Assembly (NCBI GenBank): GCA_900550935.1
Contig: URUD01000017.1
Location: forward strand, 1-49,940
Length of the DNA stretch: 49,940 nt
Reading direction: 5' to 3'
DNA from: an uncultured Roseburia sp.
GTDB taxonomy: Bacteria > Bacillota > Clostridia > Lachnospirales > Lachnospiraceae
The notes beneath the pieces are model-generated. The model did not search any database. It saw only the letters and a list, made by a program, of their open reading frames with translations, and had not been told where the DNA came from. Positions 1 to 8,394 of the stretch are shown here, piece after piece. Position 1 is the stretch's first letter; each line of letters begins with the position of its first letter. The translations under genes and the position numbers were made by a program.

Positions 1-20
1 CATTTATCTTAAAACCTCCT
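1..20 (-). promoter_or_regulatory. Ribosome-binding site and start codon of a gene leaving the window
   Basis: On the minus strand an AGGAGG (15-20) stands 11 bases before an ATG (3-1). This looks like a translation start whose gene lies off the left edge, directly after the integrase remnant. Only the start codon is visible, so nothing can be said of its product, and the match could be chance. Confidence 0.3.
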
Positions 21-228
21 GTTTATAAGGCTTTCACGCCTTTATTATTGTCTCAAATTCCGGGTGTTCCTTCTGAATTCGTCTCGTTGTTACATCCATA
101 CATTCCTGTGTCGATTGCCACTACATATAAATTGTAGTAGAATGTGTCCTTCGCATAGCTAAAAAAGCTCCGTTTCACCTACCGTTAATACTCTACGTTC
201 TTTCTTTACCATTAAGGGATTTACCCAT
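21..228 (-). pseudogene. Degenerate tyrosine recombinase (integrase) remnant
   Basis: A good ribosome site (AAGGAGG) precedes an ATG at 228 that opens with MGKSLNGKE, a start resembling integrases of clostridial conjugative elements and phages, but the frame hits a stop after 11 codons. In the next frame ERRVLTVGETELF is readable. After a one-base shift in the T run, SYAKDTFYYNLYVVAIDTGM follows, resembling the start of the catalytic domain (EExxLF...YxxLYxxAxxTGMR). A further frame ends DVTTRRIQKEHPEF. The pieces fit an integrase that lost its middle and its Arg/His/Tyr catalytic segments by deletion and frameshifts; it cannot be functional. It sits downstream of a small excisionase-like gene in the usual xis-int order. 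The family assignment is from memory of the motif and is inferred. Confidence 0.6.
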
Positions 229-247
229 TTGTGCCTCCTTCCTAAGT

Positions 248-286
248 GTAGAATAGGAAGGATTCCAAATATCGTTCCTATTCTAC
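248..286. repeat. Perfect 12-bp inverted repeat with 15-base loop
   Basis: GTAGAATAGGAA (248-259) is mirrored exactly by TTCCTATTCTAC (275-286). On the minus strand the hairpin lies between the excisionase-like gene and the ribosome site of the integrase remnant. It has no T tract on either side, so it is not an ordinary terminator. It could be a recombinase or Xis binding site, or an RNA hairpin controlling integrase translation; neither can be shown from sequence. Confidence 0.6.
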
Positions 287-353
287 CATAAAACCTTACT
301 ATTATCAATCCGTTTCAAAAATTGAATTTCCACTTTGAAACTCCTCCGTATTC

Positions 354-539
354 TTATTGTGAAAGAATCTGATTCAGTAACCAGTTGTCTAATCTGCCCT
401 TATGAGCATATAGTCTGTTACCGATTCTTACTGTGAAACCATTGGCTGGATTCCTTATCCATAAAAGCACCTTCTCTCTATCACGCACTGCGTACCATGA
501 CAAGTGTTTTTTTGTGTCGTATACGCCTAAGAATGCCAA
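354..539 (-). CDS. Small excisionase-like DNA-binding protein (possibly remnant)
   Basis: The 61-residue reading frame ends in a segment (GFTVRIGNRLYAHKGRLDNW, then LL) that resembles the basic C-terminal part of Xis/MerR-like excisionases, where a short beta pair (xVRIGxRxxxxK) is followed by a helix (xLxxWL). Its place just upstream of the integrase remnant on the same strand is the normal xis-int order and supports this reading. The start used is TTG and the ribosome site before it (AGGACA) is weak, so the N-terminus may be wrong or lost by decay. The usual N-terminal helix-turn-helix is not clear. It may be a non-functional leftover of an excised element. Confidence 0.4.
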   Translation of the reverse strand: MAFLGVYDTKKHLSWYAVRDREKVLLWIRNPANGFTVRIGNRLYAHKGRLDNWLLNQILSQ

Positions 540-590
540 AGAAATGTCCTGAAAATAGAAAAACCGGAAAACTTATAAAAAGAAAACATC

Positions 591-624
591 GAAAAAGTCA
601 GCCTCTAGTTTCCCAGAAGCCGAC
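591..624 (-). terminator. Intrinsic terminator after the BspA-type surface gene
   Basis: Seventeen bases past the stop of the 641-4144 gene, minus-strand RNA folds GTCGGCTTCT with AGAGGCTGAC (10 pairs including two G-U, 8-base loop), followed by five T residues (596-592). This fits a Rho-independent terminator. Confidence 0.75.
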
Positions 625-640
625 CCTTCATTCTGATACT

Positions 641-3600
641 TTATTTCTTTACTTTCGCTTTCTTAGAAAGTCCCCTGCTCTGTAACATCTTCCTATATTT
701 GTTCACATATTTCTTGCTTGGAACTTTCACAACTACCTTCTTGTAGTATTTGCTCCCCACACCTTTGAAGGCGTCCTTGCCTACCTTCTTGGCGGTCAAC
801 TTCTTGGTCTTAATGTTAATGCTCTTTAATTCCTTGCATCCGTAGAATGCTTCCTTACCAATAGTCTTTACCTTTGACGGAATGATAATCTTGGTAAGTG
901 CAGTACACTTGTAAAATGCCTTATCTGAAATGGTTGTTACGCTCTTACCAAACTTCACGGTCTTTAACTTCTTACAACCTGCAAATGCACTCTTTCCAAT
1001 GGTTTTCACGTTATTACCAATGATTAGTTTCTTGATGTATTTGTTATTCTTAAAGGCATTTTTCTCTACCGCAGTCACCTTATAGGTTACGCCGTCAATG
1101 ACTACCGTATCCGGTATGATTACAGTAGTTACTTTTTTATTCGTCGGTGCAACATAGGTTACTGCTCCGTTTGTCAAGTCAGAAGTAGTTACCTTATAGG
1201 TTGCTGTACCGTCATCAGAAGTGCTTTCCGTTCCCACTGCAGGTGCGTCCGGTGCGATTACACTATCTGTTTTTCTCGTTGCTGTAGTGAACGCTCCTAC
1301 ACAAACGGTAAGTGTTCCATCGTCATTCAAGGTAATCTTATCTTTTTCAACGGCAGTTCCGTTATAGCTAACCCCGGATACACTTGCCTTACCCTTTGCA
1401 TTCTTAAAGGTATATCCATCCACCGCTGTCAATGTTACATAAGCATTATAGGTAGTTTTCCACTCTGCATTGCCGGTTGCTTTCTCCTCAGAATCACCTA
1501 TCACTTTCTTCCATGTAAGAGTTGCTTTCTCTGCCACTCCGGTAGAAGAAATGGTAGTCTCTGTAACAAATGCCTGTTCCGGTGTCGGAGTATCTACACT
1601 TGGAATTGCTACCGTATCAATTTCATCCAAAATCGTAGTTACTTCTAAAGGCTCACTGGCATAATCCGTATTCAAGGCTTCATTCACATCTGCCGTAGTC
1701 GAATCATCTGTACTTACATGCTCGGCAAGAAGATAGATATGGTAATCTGTTCCCAATTTTCCTGTTAAGCCACTTGGAAGTGCAAAAGTTCCTGTTCCAG
1801 TCTTAGTTTCTGCTACGGTACTTTCTGTTCCTTCTGCATTCTTAATATTATCTAATGCACCATAGTACAGAATCTTTGCTTCCTGTTCACCCGCTGTCTT
1901 TGTGCTATCATAGGCTTTATCGGCAATCATAATCGAAACCTGATTTACCTTTTCCGCATCATCTGCTGATGTATCCGTATAAGTATATGGCACCGTTATG
2001 GTTCCGTCACTTGCCTTTGTTACATTTCTTTCCTCTGTCAGTGATACTTTCTTTCCACTGTCCTTCAAAGTCAGTTTCCACTCTGTACCCGTCGTTGTAC
2101 CAACCGCTCCACTTTCTGATGTCAGAGGAGAAGATTTGCTCGCTCCGTTCGCAGATGTGAGGATGACAGATGACAGATTGAGATTCAAAGCGGGACTCAC
2201 ACCGGGGTACCCATTGCTGACATCGTGGCGGCTGACATTACCGTCCGAACGGACGCAGCCGGCGTAGTTACCATAATCATGAGCGGCAGAGCGAAGCCAC
2301 CAATTGGCTGCAGAGCTGCCTAAGTTCTTTATTCTATTATCAGCAGAATCATCTGTATCACTATATCCGTAGGATATTCTTGTTGCTTCCTTTGCATCCA
2401 ACAGAAAAATTTTGTCACCAGCCAAAGCAGCATAGTCCAAAGCACTCCAGCCTTTTCCATCGGAAGCATTTGCATTCGCTTTCGTGCTGGCGACAATGGA
2501 ATCCTGCTCCAACTTAGAGAAGTTACCTGTTAAGAATTCACCATTCAGATACGTGTTTATCTCACTGCTATCCCAAACATTACTTTTTGCGTCAAATGCT
2601 CTTTTTTCCAATACACTGTCACAATCTAAAAGCATGGTCTTGGTGCTTCCGCTAAAGTCTGTGGTTTCCGCATCCAGTACACGGTATTTCACCGGACTGC
2701 GATTATAATTTCCATAATATACATAACAACCTGTCCATTTATCGTCAGTAGATAACGGTACTGCCGGGTCAATGATGTTATCCGTTCCAAAATTCATGGC
2801 GGATACCGTAGGTGCTTCCCACAGATGAATCTCTACCGGCTCACTGGCATAATCCGTTTCCTTTTCGTCATTAACATCTTCTGCCAATATGTATACATGA
2901 TAATCTGTCCCTGCTACCTTACCGGATAAGGAATCCGGGAAGGTATAAGTACCGCTTCCACTTGTAGAAGTGCTATTTACATCATTTAATTTCTGATAAT
3001 CCAACACCTTTGCTTCATTGGTATTACCTGCTGTATATTCCTTATCCAACACCAGCACTGACACCTGTGTGGCGTTGCCACTATTCGTTCCACTTATGGT
3101 GTATGGTATGGTCACTGTATTGCCACTTTTCGTCACACTACTTCCCGGTGCAATACTCATATCGCTGTCCTTGAGTGTCAACTTATATTCTGCGCCTGTC
3201 TCCCCGGAGATTCCAGAGATGACAGATGTGAAGATGACAGATGACAGATTCAAATTCAAAGCGGGACTCACGCCGGGATAAGAATTGCTGACATCGCTGG
3301 ATTGGATATTACCGCGCAAATAGACGTAGCCGGCGTTGGTAACACGATCACCGTCGGCAGAGCGAAGCCACCAATAGCCAACTTCGCTGCCTGACTTCTT
3401 TCGGTTTCCACAACTGCCATCTTTTGTGCTATATCCGTATGCATTGTTGGATACATCTTCTGCATCCAGCAAAAAGACTTTCTCTCCAGTCAGTGGTACA
3501 TAATTAGCAAATGTATCCTGTGTCGAACTAGTCACGTTGACTGCACCGTCCGCTGTGCTATCTGTGGTAAGTTTATGGGTAGCGATGGTACTTTGGGCGA

Positions 3601-4144
3601 TGGCGCTTTCCTCTGCTGTGGTAAATGCCTCGTCAATAAATCCTTTTTGCGTTTTATTTCCATCTCCGTCTGTTTTGCCGTTCAGACTTACCTTTACATC
3701 ACTTCCTGCCCAGTCATTGGCTTTCGTGTATCCTTCATTCGCTTTACCATCCTCATCAAACTTTTGATAATAGAGGATTTTATCACTATCTAATAGCATA
3801 GTCTCAGCCTTATTACCATCGTCGTCTGCCTCACTGAACCTTGTGGTGTTGGCATCTAATACACGGTATTTTGTAGGCTCTGCTGTTCCAACACCATCCG
3901 CATCATAGTTACCAAAATATACATAGCTACCCTTCCATGCATCTGTATCCGCAGATGGTACTGTCGGACCGGCAATCATGCCTGTACCAAGTCCTGCAAT
4001 GTTCTTAGCCGTTGTAGTTTCCGTTGCTTCACCAGTTTGCGCCTGTACGGTGGTTGGTGTTCCTGCTATGGGGAGAAATCCCACCAGCAACGTTGCCGCC
4101 AGCAGCCATGCCGTTCCCTTTTTCATCACATCTTTCCTTCCCAT
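641..4144 (-). CDS. Secreted BspA-type protein with two DUF6273-like domains; probable DGR target
   Basis: The start is the ATG after GGAGGAGG with six bases between; a second ATG seven codons on (MKKGTAW) is possible. A signal peptide occupies about residues 7-36, with cleavage near VQA/QTG. Two related domains follow, about residues 68-310 and 470-670. Each starts W(K/T)G(S/C)YVY(F/Y)GNY and ends WWLRS...GVSPALNLNLSSV, the pattern of DUF6273, which I take to be a C-type-lectin/formylglycine-enzyme-like fold. Each is followed by an immunoglobulin-like spacer (TDYHVYILAEDV; ASEP). From about residue 1020 come BspA-type leucine-rich repeats (VKTIGKSAFAGCKKLKTV and similar), then a Lys-rich end. 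No LPxTG or membrane anchor is visible, so it is secreted or held non-covalently. BspA-type proteins often act in adhesion. The two variable blocks are described separately. Function is inferred; the domain calls are firm by motif. Confidence 0.85.
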   Translation of the reverse strand: MGRKDVMKKGTAWLLAATLLVGFLPIAGTPTTVQAQTGEATETTTAKNIAGLGTGMIAGPTVPSADTDAWKGSYVYFGNYDADGVGTAEPTKYRVLDANTTRFSEADDDGNKAETMLLDSDKILYYQKFDEDGKANEGYTKANDWAGSDVKVSLNGKTDGDGNKTQKGFIDEAFTTAEESAIAQSTIATHKLTTDSTADGAVNVTSSTQDTFANYVPLTGEKVFLLDAEDVSNNAYGYSTKDGSCGNRKKSGSEVGYWWLRSADGDRVTNAGYVYLRGNIQSSDVSNSYPGVSPALNLNLSSVIFTSVISGISGETGAEYKLTLKDSDMSIAPGSSVTKSGNTVTIPYTISGTNSGNATQVSVLVLDKEYTAGNTNEAKVLDYQKLNDVNSTSTSGSGTYTFPDSLSGKVAGTDYHVYILAEDVNDEKETDYASEPVEIHLWEAPTVSAMNFGTDNIIDPAVPLSTDDKWTGCYVYYGNYNRSPVKYRVLDAETTDFSGSTKTMLLDCDSVLEKRAFDAKSNVWDSSEINTYLNGEFLTGNFSKLEQDSIVASTKANANASDGKGWSALDYAALAGDKIFLLDAKEATRISYGYSDTDDSADNRIKNLGSSAANWWLRSAAHDYGNYAGCVRSDGNVSRHDVSNGYPGVSPALNLNLSSVILTSANGASKSSPLTSESGAVGTTTGTEWKLTLKDSGKKVSLTEERNVTKASDGTITVPYTYTDTSADDAEKVNQVSIMIADKAYDSTKTAGEQEAKILYYGALDNIKNAEGTESTVAETKTGTGTFALPSGLTGKLGTDYHIYLLAEHVSTDDSTTADVNEALNTDYASEPLEVTTILDEIDTVAIPSVDTPTPEQAFVTETTISSTGVAEKATLTWKKVIGDSEEKATGNAEWKTTYNAYVTLTAVDGYTFKNAKGKASVSGVSYNGTAVEKDKITLNDDGTLTVCVGAFTTATRKTDSVIAPDAPAVGTESTSDDGTATYKVTTSDLTNGAVTYVAPTNKKVTTVIIPDTVVIDGVTYKVTAVEKNAFKNNKYIKKLIIGNNVKTIGKSAFAGCKKLKTVKFGKSVTTISDKAFYKCTALTKIIIPSKVKTIGKEAFYGCKELKSINIKTKKLTAKKVGKDAFKGVGSKYYKKVVVKVPSKKYVNKYRKMLQSRGLSKKAKVKK
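2162..2320 (-). repeat. Variable region 2 of the putative DGR target
   Basis: The second DUF6273-like domain (about residues 609-661) holds a 159-base block that aligns without gaps to 3233-3391. The hypervariable core is 2213-2302 (30 codons, from the paired TGG codons to AGC AAT). Against the sister block, 14 of these 30 codons differ, with 23 base differences, 21 of them in codon positions 1 or 2. The other 16 codons are identical at all three bases. The segment 2162-2212 is nearly constant, as expected for the initiation-of-mutagenic-homology end. Confidence 0.7.
3233..3391 (-). repeat. Variable region 1 of the putative DGR target
   Basis: The first DUF6273-like domain (about residues 252-304) carries the sister block, with its core at 3284-3373. 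Variable codons here are mostly NNC or NNT (GGT, CGT, GTT, ACC, AAC, TAC, TAT, CGC, AGC), as expected if a template carried AAC/AAT codons whose adenines were randomised. The constant codons around them (TGG TGG CTT CGC TCT GCC; GCC GGC; GGT AAT; GAT GTC AGC AAT) match region 2 exactly. Upstream of the block the two domains differ at synonymous sites too, so the block has been kept uniform by some copying process. Confidence 0.7.
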
Positions 4145-4285
4145 CCAATTCCTCCTCCTGGTTTTGTCGCCTTTGTTAGGACAAAATCTGCCATTCCCTT
4201 TTTTCTTAATCTATATAGCAGACAGAGCAAAAGCAGACTGATCAAATTCTACAAATTCTTTCTGCAATTTTTTCCTCCATATCTG

Positions 4286-5194
4286 CTAACGTTCTCTGAC
4301 CGCTCCAACCAGTTCTTTGATATCACTGACCTGATATTTTTCCATATAGGCTGCAATGCCATCAATGATCTCTTCTGTTGCTCTCGGATTGGTAAAATTA
4401 GCAGTTCCAACAGAAACTGCCGTTGCACCTGCCAGTATCATCTCTATGGCATCCTCCGCATTCATGATACCGCCCATTCCAATGATCGGAACATGAACTG
4501 CCTGTGCACACTGATATACCATGCGCACTGCGATCGGATGGACTGCCGGACCTGACATTCCACCGGTCTTATTTGCCAGCACAAAGCAGCGGCGATTCAC
4601 GTCGATCTTCATACCGGTTAAGGTATTGATCAGAGATAGCGCATCCGCTCCACCTGCCTCAGCCGCTTTTGCCGTCTCTGTAATGTCTGTTACATTTGGA
4701 GATAATTTCATGACCACCGGCTGTCTGGCATGTTTTTTGATCTCACTTGTGATCGTCTCTACCATCTTTGGATTTTGTCCAAAGGCAATGCCGCCCTCTT
4801 TGACATTCGGGCAGGAGATATTGATCTCCAGCATATCCACCGGCTGCTCTGCAAGACGTTCTACCACTTCAATATATTCCTCTGTGGTATGTCCGCATAC
4901 ATTGACAATGATCTTTGTATCATACTGTTTTAAAAACGGAATGTCTCTCTCGATAAACAGATCAATGCCCGGATTCTGGAGTCCGATCGCATTTAACATA
5001 CCACCGTAAACTTCTGCTACTCTCGGTGTCTGATTGCCTTCCCATGGAACATTAGCAACACCCTTTGTCACAACAGCACCCAGACGGTTCAAGTCTACAA
5101 ATTCGGAGTACTCCTCTCCTGCACCAAAGGTTCCGGAGGCAGTCATCACCGGATTTTTTAAGGTTACCCCACATAAATCCACACTCATATTCAT
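4286..5194 (-). CDS. pyrD: Dihydroorotate dehydrogenase B, catalytic subunit
   Basis: This FMN enzyme oxidises dihydroorotate to orotate in UMP synthesis and passes electrons to PyrK and then NAD+. The 302-residue length is usual for the PyrDB class. Visible motifs are an N-terminal NPVMTASGTFG, the substrate and FMN site NISCPNVKEGG with the catalytic Cys near residue 130 (Cys marks class 1B), KLSPNVTD, GGMSGPAVHP, and the phosphate-binding GMGGIMNAEDA and AVSVGTANF. Its ATG overlaps the pyrK stop (TAATG), and AGGAGG lies 10 bases upstream; a second ATG two codons later is possible. It is the last gene of the leftward run. No clear terminator is seen in the 141 bases before the next gene. 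Confidence 0.96.
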   Translation of the reverse strand: MNMSVDLCGVTLKNPVMTASGTFGAGEEYSEFVDLNRLGAVVTKGVANVPWEGNQTPRVAEVYGGMLNAIGLQNPGIDLFIERDIPFLKQYDTKIIVNVCGHTTEEYIEVVERLAEQPVDMLEINISCPNVKEGGIAFGQNPKMVETITSEIKKHARQPVVMKLSPNVTDITETAKAAEAGGADALSLINTLTGMKIDVNRRCFVLANKTGGMSGPAVHPIAVRMVYQCAQAVHVPIIGMGGIMNAEDAIEMILAGATAVSVGTANFTNPRATEEIIDGIAAYMEKYQVSDIKELVGAVRER

Positions 5195-5961
5195 TAGATT
5201 TCTACCTCCTCTGCTAAAAATACAGGTCCTTCCTTACAGATCCTCTTGTTGTTCACGTTGCTGTGTGCATCCTTGTCCTTCGACTGGCAGACACAGGCAA
5301 GGCAGGCACCGATCCCGCATGCCATACGTTCTTCCATGGAAATATAACACTCAATGTCATGTTCAGCCGCATACTGCTTGATAGCACGGAGCATCGGAGT
5401 CGGTCCGCAGGCATAGATGATATCTGCAGTCAGTCCGTTTTCACGGATAGCATCCAACACATTTCCTTTTGTTCCTGCACTGCCATCTTCGGTTGCGATC
5501 GTAACAGTTCCATATGGTTTAAATTCATCGTTTAAAAATAACTCATCGCGGTATCCGAGTACCATCTGTTTTTCACAGTCTAACTCTTTTGCAAGCTCTA
5601 ACATCGGCGGGATCCCGATCCCACCGCCGATCAGAAATGCTTTCTTCTCTTTTTTCGGGAAACCATTTCCCAGAGGGCCCATTACTTTTAAGGTTGCTGC
5701 TGCATGCATATCAGAAAATTCTTTGGTTCCTTTTCCTGCAACACGGTAAACTAAACGCAGTTTTCCCTTTTCTCTGTCAATCTCACAAATACTGATCGGT
5801 CTTGGGAGCAGTCTGCTTCCATCATTGCTGTAAACGGATAAAAACTGTCCTGCTCTGGCATGTTCTGCAATGTCTTTTGCCTCGATCCACATACTGTAGA
5901 TATCATCTGCGATCTCTTCCTGTCTTACAATCGGTGCAATCTCTTCAAATTTTGTCTGCAT
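5194..5961 (-). CDS. pyrK: Dihydroorotate dehydrogenase B, electron-transfer subunit
   Basis: PyrK is the FAD and [2Fe-2S] partner that lets PyrD use NAD+. The 255-residue protein has a ferredoxin-reductase-like FAD domain with RPISICEID in place of the common RxYS motif, then GPLGNGF and the nucleotide-binding IGGGIGIPPM, and later CGPTPMLRAIK. The C-terminal iron-sulfur loop CGIGACLACVCQ, plus a later Cys in RICKEGP, supplies the four cluster cysteines. GGAG stands nine bases before the ATG. It lies 14 bases after pyrC and overlaps pyrD, so the three are surely translated from one message. Confidence 0.96.
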   Translation of the reverse strand: MQTKFEEIAPIVRQEEIADDIYSMWIEAKDIAEHARAGQFLSVYSNDGSRLLPRPISICEIDREKGKLRLVYRVAGKGTKEFSDMHAAATLKVMGPLGNGFPKKEKKAFLIGGGIGIPPMLELAKELDCEKQMVLGYRDELFLNDEFKPYGTVTIATEDGSAGTKGNVLDAIRENGLTADIIYACGPTPMLRAIKQYAAEHDIECYISMEERMACGIGACLACVCQSKDKDAHSNVNNKRICKEGPVFLAEEVEI

Positions 5962-5975
5962 CCTGCTACTCTCCT

Positions 5976-7304
5976 TTAAGCATTTTCTTCGTATACAACA
6001 TGTCCGCCTGCGATGGTCGCGCGTACCTTTCCGGTCACGGTTCTTCCGTCAAACGGAGTATTCTTTCCTTTGCTCGCAAAGGTATTCTTATCGATCTGAT
6101 AGGTCACATTCGGATCAAAGATCACAATATCCGCCACCTTTCCCGGCTGGATATCTCCCTTGTCGATCCCAATGATCTTTGCGGCATTGTAACTCATCTT
6201 CTCAGCCATCTGCATTGGGGTCAGGTAACCGCCCAGCACGAGTTCCGTATAGGTAAGCGGTGCTGCGGTCTCAAGTCCTACGATACCAAACGGTGCCTTT
6301 TTCATTGAGGTGTTCTTATCATCAAAGGTGTGCGGTGCATGGTCGGTTGAGATCACGTCCATGATACCGTCGCGCAGTCCCTCTTTGAGTGCCTGCACAT
6401 CCTCTGCCTTACGAAGCGGCGGGTTCATCTTGTAGTTGGTGTCGGCATCCATATCGATCGGTACGTTTTTCTGTACGTCCATGGATGGCTCTGCCTTTTT
6501 GATGTCTGCGGAAGTCAGAGTAAAGTGGTGCGGACATACTTCTGCGGTCACATTCATATGTCTGTCTTTTGCCGCTTTCATCATCATAACGGAATTGTGG
6601 GTCGAACAATGGCATAAGTGCAGTTTGGCACCGGTGTCATAGCTTAACATGATGTCTCTTGCAATGATGATGTCCTCTACGGAATTGGTAATACCGCGCA
6701 GTCCCAGTTCTTTTGCGTTTTCATCCTGGTTCATCACACCGCCGTTGACCAGATTGATATCCTCGCAGTGAGCGAGTACGACTAAGTCCAGTTCCTTTGC
6801 CTTTTCCATCGCCTCACGATAAAGTTCTGCATTCATAACAGATTTTCCGTCCTCGCTGATGGCGCGGATGCCCGCTTTTGCCATTCCCTCGATATCTGCA
6901 AGTTCTTTTCCCATCTGCCCTTTGGTCACGGCTCCGACCTGCATGACATTTACCAGTCCTACGGTCTTGGCTTTATTGTGCACATAATTTACCACATCCG
7001 GATTGTCCACGACCGGTTTGGTGTTCGGCATGGCAAGGATCGTTGTGTATCCTCCGTGCGCTGCCGCCCGGCTGCCGCTCTCGATATCCTCTTTCTGCTC
7101 AAATCCCGGATCTCTTAAATGCACGTGCATATCAATAAATCCCGGCATGACAAAACAGCCCTTTGCATTGATCTGTTTTTCTGCCTTATCCTTAATCCCT
7201 TTTGCGATCTTGGAAACCACCCCGTTTTCTACCAGAACATCTGCAACTTCTTCCATCCCGGTAGCCGGATTGATGACTTTTCCGCCTTTGATCAATATTG
7301 TCAT
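5976..7304 (-). CDS. pyrC: Dihydroorotase (class I)
   Basis: The enzyme closes carbamoyl-aspartate to dihydroorotate, the step before PyrD. The 442-residue amidohydrolase shows the zinc motif GFIDMHVHLRDPG near residue 57, a CPHHF motif around residue 260 and the catalytic STDHAPH near residue 330, the class I pattern of clostridia and bacilli. The site AGAGGAGAAGCAAAT precedes ATG. Only 36 bases separate it from the acyltransferase upstream, with no terminator or promoter visible. Thus pyrC-pyrK-pyrD appear to be the tail of the polysaccharide run starting at gmd. No PyrR-type attenuator was found in front of it. Confidence 0.95.
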   Translation of the reverse strand: MTILIKGGKVINPATGMEEVADVLVENGVVSKIAKGIKDKAEKQINAKGCFVMPGFIDMHVHLRDPGFEQKEDIESGSRAAAHGGYTTILAMPNTKPVVDNPDVVNYVHNKAKTVGLVNVMQVGAVTKGQMGKELADIEGMAKAGIRAISEDGKSVMNAELYREAMEKAKELDLVVLAHCEDINLVNGGVMNQDENAKELGLRGITNSVEDIIIARDIMLSYDTGAKLHLCHCSTHNSVMMMKAAKDRHMNVTAEVCPHHFTLTSADIKKAEPSMDVQKNVPIDMDADTNYKMNPPLRKAEDVQALKEGLRDGIMDVISTDHAPHTFDDKNTSMKKAPFGIVGLETAAPLTYTELVLGGYLTPMQMAEKMSYNAAKIIGIDKGDIQPGKVADIVIFDPNVTYQIDKNTFASKGKNTPFDGRTVTGKVRATIAGGHVVYEENA

Positions 7305-7340
7305 ATTTGCTTCTCCTCTCCCATGTTATCGTACATATCG

Positions 7341-8390
7341 TTAAACGAGTTTCTTCAGATACGGTATCTTTTTGAGGATCACAGTCAGTACCAGTCCGCT
7401 GAAAAATACCATACATTCATAGATCAGCACTGCAATCATGCTGTTCATCGTAACACTGATATTATTATAAAACTGTTCATACAGATTGACAAATAAATCA
7501 GAGAACAGATAGATGCCAAACGAACAGCTTCCGACAAACACGATCACTTTCCAGAACAGCTCTTTGTGGAATACGCTTCCAAAATAACGTGCCAGATAGA
7601 AAAGTGCCGCTGCCGATAACGTAATATTTAAGTTTGTTCTCTCTTCTAGGAATAACAGACTCTCCGGTCTTACGTTATATTCATGGAACGTAAGCACAAC
7701 TTCTGCTGCCACCAGACCGATGAAAAGAACGGCACTGATGATCGCATATTTTTTCTTTACTTCCACATAGTGGGTCAGATAATAGCCTACAAACAGCATA
7801 CCCACATAAACCGATGGAAACGGCTCCGTGAACATATAACTTAAGGAAAATCCCGGACGGTAATGGATGAGAACCGGAAGTCCACCCATTGCCACAACGG
7901 AGATCAGCATTAAGATCTGATACTCTCTCCGCTTCATATTGGTACTTAAGATCTGGAAAAACGGCATCATAAGCAGAATACCAAGATATAAATATAAGTA
8001 CCAGTACGCGTTGGTCACATGTCTCTGATAGATCAGTTTGAAATACTCGATGATCTCGATCGGTCTTCCTGCATCCTGCATGCTCTTTACATAATAAATA
8101 AAGGAGAACAGCACAATAACAAGGACCATACGGATGATCCTTGTTATGTATTTACGGTAGTTATCTATTTTGCCAAGCATCAGGCATCCGGTGATCATTA
8201 AAAAGACCGGAACTGCCGTCTTGCACATAAAAAAGTAGGTCAGCGATATCCACCAGACCTTATGGTCCGGTGTCTGGGATAAGAAGACACCGCTATTGGT
8301 ATGGTTTACGATGACAAAAAAGCATGCGATGATACGCAATAGTTCCAGATATGCTGTTTTTTGATTTTTCTGTTGTTCTTTCATTTTCAA
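7341..8390 (-). CDS. Membrane acyltransferase (acyltransferase-3 family)
   Basis: Members of this family move acetyl or related acyl groups across the membrane onto surface sugars. The 349-residue protein has about ten hydrophobic segments. It begins with the family signature LELLRIIACFFVIVNH, whose Arg and His correspond to the conserved R-x(10)-H pair, and continues with VPVFLMITGCLML. The start is TTG at 8390, seven bases after a GGAG set within the last codons of the GtrII gene; an ATG two codons later is also possible. It follows the gtrB-gtrA-gtrII module closely and may acylate the same glycan. The substrate is unknown. Confidence 0.85.
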   Translation of the reverse strand: MKMKEQQKNQKTAYLELLRIIACFFVIVNHTNSGVFLSQTPDHKVWWISLTYFFMCKTAVPVFLMITGCLMLGKIDNYRKYITRIIRMVLVIVLFSFIYYVKSMQDAGRPIEIIEYFKLIYQRHVTNAYWYLYLYLGILLMMPFFQILSTNMKRREYQILMLISVVAMGGLPVLIHYRPGFSLSYMFTEPFPSVYVGMLFVGYYLTHYVEVKKKYAIISAVLFIGLVAAEVVLTFHEYNVRPESLLFLEERTNLNITLSAAALFYLARYFGSVFHKELFWKVIVFVGSCSFGIYLFSDLFVNLYEQFYNNISVTMNSMIAVLIYECMVFFSGLVLTVILKKIPYLKKLV

Positions 8391-8394
8391 TTCT

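Noticed and set aside
2162..3391. Ordinary domain duplication as full explanation of the two DUF6273-like blocks
   Set aside because: Duplication with drift would put many changes at third codon positions. Only 2 of 23 core differences are there, and all shared codons are identical, unlike the flank.
4145..4285. Terminator or promoter between pyrD and the BspA-type gene
   Set aside because: No clean stem with T tract; only a TGCTATATA-like extended -10 without a -35, and a direct repeat GCAGAC. Nothing firm enough to annotate.
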